19,038 nt of DNA. Source: Verrucomicrobia bacterium UBA6775 (GTDB lineage: Bacteria > Verrucomicrobiota > Verrucomicrobiia > Limisphaerales > UBA1096). This document shows, piece after piece, positions 15,032-19,038 of this stretch; positions within the stretch are counted from its first letter, which is position 1, and each line of letters opens with the position of its first letter. Below the pieces are notes generated by a model that saw nothing but the letters and a program-made list of their open reading frames with translations, did not search any database and was not told the DNA's origin. Position numbers and translations under genes: made by a program. The stretch covers positions 1-19,038 of the forward strand of contig DKGH01000198.1 of assembly GCA_002453165.1 (NCBI GenBank), given 5' to 3'.

Positions 15032-16546
15032 TTATCCGTTGGATTTTAGTTTGCCGACGAACTCCTCAAGTGCCGGTGTCGATGCGAATTGCTCACCTTG
15101 CTGTATCACTGTCGCACTTTGGCTTCGGTAGCGTTCCTTTCTTCGATCATACGGTGGAGCTACGAATACAGCAGTATGCTCAATCGGGCCGGATCGGCCG
15201 TACCCGGTGGCTTTCATCAACTCTCGCAATTTGATGTCCACCCATGAGTTTCGGGCCGATCCGTAGAAAACGATGACAGAGTCGCAGTCGACAAGGTTTC
15301 GTCGATGCACTTCACTCACCTCTGCCTCGTCGCCTTCAAAATCCGGCAGGCTGACCTCGAAACCCTTGTCGTAAAGGTAATCCTCAAGCGCTTCGATCGC
15401 CTCCTCGTCACCCTGATCGCAGATGAGATAAATCCGGTTGGCCCCCCCCTCGCTTGGGGCAGTCGCTGGAGCATCATTGGCAGTCGCAGGGTCTTCCTTT
15501 GGCGGCTCCGGTTTTGGCGTCAGTTTTTCAACGACCAACTCCTTGAAATTTTCGAGTGTATCCACGATCACCTCCGCCCCGCGGTGCGCATCAGGACTCT
15601 CGACGAGGCGATCCACAAACGCCTTTTGCTTGTCATCTTGTGGGTCGCCCCCCTTTGGCAGCCAAATCAACCGCTCGAAATTCTCCTTGTCGAATGAAGC
15701 CGCGATTCGATTCTGAAGTTCTGCCATGGAGTAGTCCGACTCCTCCGGGATCATCCCGTAACGCTGCCCCACAAGATGAATGGAAAGATCGCAATCCGGC
15801 AACGCCTTTTGCATGGCTTCCTCCACTTGCGGACCAAGCGGCGGCAAGCTGAACTCGGGCAGCACCTTGTGGCCACGTTCAATCAAATCGCGACGCAATT
15901 GGTCACGCTCGGAATAGAGATCCGACGAAACCTCAGCAAGATAAATGGTTTTCGAAACGCCGACATTTGTCGGGACTGGCTGGGGCCCTGAGCCCAGTTT
16001 CATGGTTTTCAATACCTCATAAACCGAGTGAGCGAGGTCATAGACTTTTTCAAAATAGCGCTGCTTGGCCTCCGCACCGAAAACCTCATTGTATTCGATC
16101 ACCCTGCCGCTCTCCGGCTCAGTCTCGTAAAACTCAAAGCCAAGAAGTTTGTCGTAGAGTTCACGAACTCGTGGAGGCATTTCAGAAACCTCCACCGGAG
16201 TCTTGACCACCTTGAACACGCGGGACTTGTCATCAACCTTCAGTCCATCCGTCTGCTCGGCGTTGGTGCAAAACTCATCCAATTCACGGGCGCACCATTC
16301 TGAATTGACATAGCGTGGAGAAAGTACGGAGACGAGAATTTTTGAGTCGAGAAACTGCTCCACGATCGTCTGGTCGTAAAGATCGCTTCCGGACAGCTTT
16401 TGATCACGCCAGATACGCGGCTCCGCTCCCATCAATTGAGCCAGGCGCACCTGCAGTATTCGATGCAATTGTGTGATCCAACCCTTTTGATCCTCTTCAA
16501 TGGTTTCATTGTCGATATGCGCGTAACTGATGAAAACGTCATTCAT
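15032..16546 (-). CDS. Protein with three TIR-like modules, probable effector of the STAND gene
   Basis: From ATG 16546 this is 504 residues; a GTG at 16573 would add nine unsupported residues. Module 1 (about 1-145) is a TIR domain. It starts MNDVFISYAHID, and SPRYVNSEWCAREL carries the Trp (W84) and Glu (E88) at the place of the catalytic glutamate in NAD-cleaving TIR domains. Module 2 (about 198-345) begins KTIYLAEVSSDL and resembles DUF4062/TIR-like folds. After a Pro/Ala/Asp linker (about 345-368), module 3 (370-504) begins NRIYLICDQGDEEAIEALED and has the TIR-like SWVDIKLREL. There is no signal peptide or membrane helix, so it is cytoplasmic. Only module 1 can be called TIR with confidence. 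Bacterial TIR proteins either cleave NAD+ or act as adaptors. The stop lies 13 bases before the STAND ATPase start, so they form one operon. A run of eight G on the coding strand lies in the linker. Confidence 0.87.
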   Translation of the reverse strand: MNDVFISYAHIDNETIEEDQKGWITQLHRILQVRLAQLMGAEPRIWRDQKLSGSDLYDQTIVEQFLDSKILVSVLSPRYVNSEWCARELDEFCTNAEQTDGLKVDDKSRVFKVVKTPVEVSEMPPRVRELYDKLLGFEFYETEPESGRVIEYNEVFGAEAKQRYFEKVYDLAHSVYEVLKTMKLGSGPQPVPTNVGVSKTIYLAEVSSDLYSERDQLRRDLIERGHKVLPEFSLPPLGPQVEEAMQKALPDCDLSIHLVGQRYGMIPEESDYSMAELQNRIAASFDKENFERLIWLPKGGDPQDDKQKAFVDRLVESPDAHRGAEVIVDTLENFKELVVEKLTPKPEPPKEDPATANDAPATAPSEGGANRIYLICDQGDEEAIEALEDYLYDKGFEVSLPDFEGDEAEVSEVHRRNLVDCDSVIVFYGSARNSWVDIKLRELMKATGYGRSGPIEHTAVFVAPPYDRRKERYRSQSATVIQQGEQFASTPALEEFVGKLKSNG

Positions 16547-16608
16547 GACATGCTGTGGTCGTGGTGCGAACACCCAGTGTGTAGAGCGCTATGATTCCAT
16601 TAGCAGGA

Positions 16609-16627
16609 GATAATGTCCACCATTATC
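16609..16627. promoter_or_regulatory. Inverted repeat upstream of the TIR-STAND operon, candidate operator
   Basis: A perfect 7-base inverted repeat, GATAATG then TCCAC then CATTATC, is centred 72 bases upstream of the TIR start, in the short gap after the debranching gene. On the minus strand a TTGGCA lies upstream of its GATAAT, but the spacing (21 bases) is long for a sigma-70 promoter. A dimeric repressor could bind here. The palindrome is unlike the TTGGCCAA repeat. Confidence 0.4.
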
Positions 16628-16669
16628 GCAATACCCAAAACACCCTAGTGCCAAGGCGTTAAATGCGCA

Positions 16670-19012
16670 TCAATCGAATTGTTTAAGGACGCGAAGCAGC
16701 TCGGAGATACCCCAGGCTTGAGCATCGCATCCTCTTTGCTGGTGGGGAGCATCTCCATCGAGAATTTCAGGCAGTTGCCCGGCGCAGCCCTGCTTGAGAA
16801 GTGTGGCGGCGGATGAGAGATAACTTCTTGCTGCCTTGTCGGCGTTTTCGTCGCTCGGCCAAGCTCTGAGAATCGATTCGCAAAGTTGCGGCAAAAACCA
16901 GGTCCAGGCGGTGCCGTTGTGATAGGCCGGTTTCCGCCGAGTATCCTCGTCACCCTCATATCGGCCCCAGTACGGGTTAGCTGGATTGTTTAGCAACTGG
17001 CCATTGTATTCAACCGGATGTGGTTGGGTGGACGGTAGCGGCGCGAGGGATCTCACCGCCCCCGGCACGATGAGGTAACGAATGGCCGCCAACACACTTC
17101 GCTTGGCCAAGCACCCGTCAACGACTCCCAAGCTGACAGTTATCAAAAGATTACAACGCAGATTCCCGTCGACCGTGGCCTCGGCGGCTGATTGGCCAGG
17201 CTTGGCCAAGAGACAGTCAGCAAGCCAGCCCCTGTTTTCACACCAGTAAAACCTGGTCAAGCTCTCCCGCGCTTGGCCAAGCGTGATTTGCCACCCTCCG
17301 GCAGGATCAAGTTTTGTCGCTTGGCCAAGTAGCCGAATCCACAACGCTTGGATTTCGATCGGGTATCCCTCGCGCTTGGTTCCAGCCGGATGATTGGTGT
17401 CCATCCAAGTGAAGTGCACCGGACTAAAAACCAACGCAGAGTCTGGATCCATCTTGATCCCATTGTCAGTTCCCTCCAGATAATGCCGAGCGATACTCAG
17501 CACCACATCGCGATACGATCTCCCTGCCCTGTCAATCGCCTGGCCATATAACGAATCACCCACTTGTTCGGCCAATTCCTCGATGGCGATCGCAAGCCAA
17601 AGTGGAGCATCGGAGGTTTCTCGGTTCGAGTCGTCATCGCCAAAGATCGCATTGGGAATGGTTCCTCCCTTTTCAAAGGCAGCAAACCGCTCGATGATGG
17701 ACAATGCAGTTTCCACTTGGCCATCAGCGATCAGTCCCCGAACGGCGATCAACGTGTCGCGTCCCCAGTCAAGAAACCAGGGGTATCCCGCGATGGTCGT
17801 CTTGCCTTTGCCACGACGAACAACGAAGGCATTCATTCGCTCACGCAAGTAGTCCAAGTGCGCAGGAATTTCATTCTCCGGCGAACGAAACGGAGCGGCT
17901 GTTTCTTCACCCATATCCAACGGTGATTCATTCACGGCGATAGCCAAATGCGCCATTTTGGTTTTGCTGACCGATATTAGAAACCAACCCGGGCTGAACG
18001 CGTCGCCCTGCGCGGTTTGACCTCGGGACGCCTCGACCGGATGCGGGATATTCCTGCAAAGTTCCTCCTCGGCAAAATACTCACCACAATCTGCCCTAAC
18101 CTCCAATCGCCTGTCAGGGTGCGGCTGAAAATAAAAGCCGACACCGTTTTCAACGTGGCTTGTTGCCTGTCTAAAATGGTCGACAGCCGATTCGTCCAAT
18201 TGAGTTTCCCCGTGGAAGCTGCGATCCTCCAAATCAAGGCGGACGGTGAATTCAACTGTTTCGTTTGGATGTTCAGTTTCAAAATGAAACCAAAAGTCGA
18301 CCGCATTTTTGCTGTCTCGCATTTCCGCGATCACGTGCACCTCATCGACAAAATCCTGATTCTTTCGCGTTGGAAGTTCGCAGACCCAAACAAGTCGATT
18401 TCCGGCGTGCAGTTTTGCGTCCAGAGACGAATTCAAATCGAACAAAAAACCGTTCACGTTGACCCAGCATCGCATGCGCTTGACCATTACCCAACGATCG
18501 ACCGGTACGTTATCATCCAAATTGGCGGCCAGCACGCAATCATATTTGGAACTGACCTGCCCCATGCGATCATGCATCCGAAGCATCCCTCCGATACCGT
18601 TGGTTAACAGCCCGGTCAGCGGCTGAGTTTCAGTGCTGTAAGCGTAGTGAATAAAATGTGAGTCCAAATCCTCATTGAGATATTGGACGGTTGCATTCGT
18701 TCGTTTTGTAGTTTGGCCAAAGCTGATAAACTCGATGTCATACCGCACCCCGGCTTCTATGAATTTGAAAACAGCATAATGTTTCCCGGCCAAGGGCTGG
18801 CTAATCTGAGTATCGAACCATACATCGAACATCGATTTGTTTTCAGCGCTCGCGCGAAACGGCTCTGTATGTTCCAGCAGCAAATGATGTCCATGCGGCA
18901 CGAGTGTAATACGACTCACATCTGCGATCGTCCACCTAACTATGTTCGGATAGTTTTCGAACGCATTGAGTTGTTCGAGCACCCCCGCCAAATATTCAGC
19001 CGCCAGATTCAT
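16670..19012 (-). CDS. Glycogen debranching enzyme (amylo-alpha-1,6-glucosidase, GH133-like), 5' end possibly outside the window
   Basis: The visible 780 residues hold an N-terminal beta-rich region (about 1-370) and a C-terminal (alpha/alpha)6-type catalytic region. The latter has the debranching-enzyme signatures PWFLDWGRDTLIAVRGL (about 410), NAIFGDDDSNRETSDAPLW, HFTWMDTN with the likely acidic residue near 536, GYPIEIQALWIRLLG, and PAYHNGTAWTWFLPQL. The family hydrolyses the alpha-1,6-linked glucose stubs of glycogen in the cytoplasm. ATG 19012 has no Shine-Dalgarno sequence, and the frame stays open to the window edge. The first residues (VSRITLVPHGHHLLLEH) read like an interdomain segment, so a larger protein, for instance with an upstream GH13 module, is possible. 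Five TTGGCCAA copies lie in this gene. It ends 123 bases before the TIR start; no terminator is visible, so read-through into the TIR operon cannot be excluded. Confidence 0.88.
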   Translation of the reverse strand: MNLAAEYLAGVLEQLNAFENYPNIVRWTIADVSRITLVPHGHHLLLEHTEPFRASAENKSMFDVWFDTQISQPLAGKHYAVFKFIEAGVRYDIEFISFGQTTKRTNATVQYLNEDLDSHFIHYAYSTETQPLTGLLTNGIGGMLRMHDRMGQVSSKYDCVLAANLDDNVPVDRWVMVKRMRCWVNVNGFLFDLNSSLDAKLHAGNRLVWVCELPTRKNQDFVDEVHVIAEMRDSKNAVDFWFHFETEHPNETVEFTVRLDLEDRSFHGETQLDESAVDHFRQATSHVENGVGFYFQPHPDRRLEVRADCGEYFAEEELCRNIPHPVEASRGQTAQGDAFSPGWFLISVSKTKMAHLAIAVNESPLDMGEETAAPFRSPENEIPAHLDYLRERMNAFVVRRGKGKTTIAGYPWFLDWGRDTLIAVRGLIADGQVETALSIIERFAAFEKGGTIPNAIFGDDDSNRETSDAPLWLAIAIEELAEQVGDSLYGQAIDRAGRSYRDVVLSIARHYLEGTDNGIKMDPDSALVFSPVHFTWMDTNHPAGTKREGYPIEIQALWIRLLGQATKLDPAGGWQITLGQARESLTRFYWCENRGWLADCLLAKPGQSAAEATVDGNLRCNLLITVSLGVVDGCLAKRSVLAAIRYLIVPGAVRSLAPLPSTQPHPVEYNGQLLNNPANPYWGRYEGDEDTRRKPAYHNGTAWTWFLPQLCESILRAWPSDENADKAARSYLSSAATLLKQGCAGQLPEILDGDAPHQQRGCDAQAWGISELLRVLKQFD
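17101..17329. repeat. Cluster of four palindromic repeats in the debranching gene
   Basis: Core TTGGCCAA copies lie at 17103-17110, 17202-17209, 17273-17280 and 17321-17328, that is four in about 226 bases. The third is a perfect 14-mer (17270-17283). On the coding strand they encode LGQATKL, LGQARES, LLAKPGQ and CLAKRS. A fifth, looser copy is at 18713-18720 in the same gene. Confidence 0.85.
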
Positions 19013-19038
19013 TCTTGGCTTGGGAGGGGCGTGTTGCA

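Noticed and set aside
17586..17593. GCGATCGC, the cyanobacterial HIP1 octamer
   Set aside because: I noticed only a single copy, which chance allows; the iterated palindrome here is TTGGCCAA.
18907..18919. TAATACGACTCAC, the first 13 bases of the T7 phage promoter consensus
   Set aside because: The initiation part of the consensus is missing (ATCTG follows), it lies inside the debranching gene, and no phage features are present. Chance or irrelevant.

Overview
The window looks like a chromosomal segment of a Verrucomicrobiota-like bacterium. The grounds are family-level, not a database match: a Deg/HtrA protease with the tandem PDZ layout best known from plant Deg9-type enzymes, a Hanks-type kinase with a zinc-ribbon leader, and a very large STAND ATPase with WD40-like repeats, a LamG-like fold and a C-terminal sandwich domain of a kind common in Planctomycetes and Verrucomicrobia. 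Few start codons have a recognisable Shine-Dalgarno sequence. There are no tRNA or rRNA genes, no insertion sequences and no CRISPR array. No gap between genes exceeds about 130 bases.

Layout. (1) 2-433 (+): the end of rsmD, a 16S rRNA methyltransferase. (2) 430-1997 (-): an apparent operon of an MntR-type metalloregulator and a zinc-dependent glucose 1-dehydrogenase, tail-to-tail with rsmD. (3) 2084-3184 (-): a Ser/Thr kinase, divergent from (4) 3308-6019 (+) ppdK, pyruvate phosphate dikinase, which ends in a strong intrinsic terminator. (5) 6125-9018 (+): an active secreted Deg-type protease, overlapped by ATGA with a paralogue that has lost all three catalytic residues. (6) 9022-16546 (-): a two-gene unit made of a protein with three TIR-like modules followed 13 bases later by a 1998-residue membrane-spanning nSTAND1 ATPase. 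This is the likeliest conflict or signalling system in the window. (7) 16670-19012 (-): a glycogen debranching (amylo-alpha-1,6-glucosidase type) protein whose 5' end may run off the window.

The carbon-metabolism genes (glucose dehydrogenase, ppdK, debranching enzyme) and the rRNA methyltransferase look like housekeeping genes. The TIR/STAND pair sits between them. The part of the STAND gene encoding the sensor is visibly more AT-rich than its ATPase part.

The most striking structure is not a gene. A short palindrome, core TTGGCCAA and full form CGCTTGGCCAAGCG, recurs throughout. I count 16 copies of the 8-mer, 13 of the CTTGGCCAAG 10-mer and 8 of the perfect 14-mer in 19 kb, where chance predicts well under one of each. 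Fourteen of the 16 core copies are inside coding sequence, so it behaves like a highly iterated palindrome (as HIP1 does in cyanobacteria) rather than like intergenic REP elements. It can chain with a 12-bp period, which keeps the reading frame, and it has shaped the encoded peptides (ALGQ or RLAK repeats), including both Deg signal peptides.
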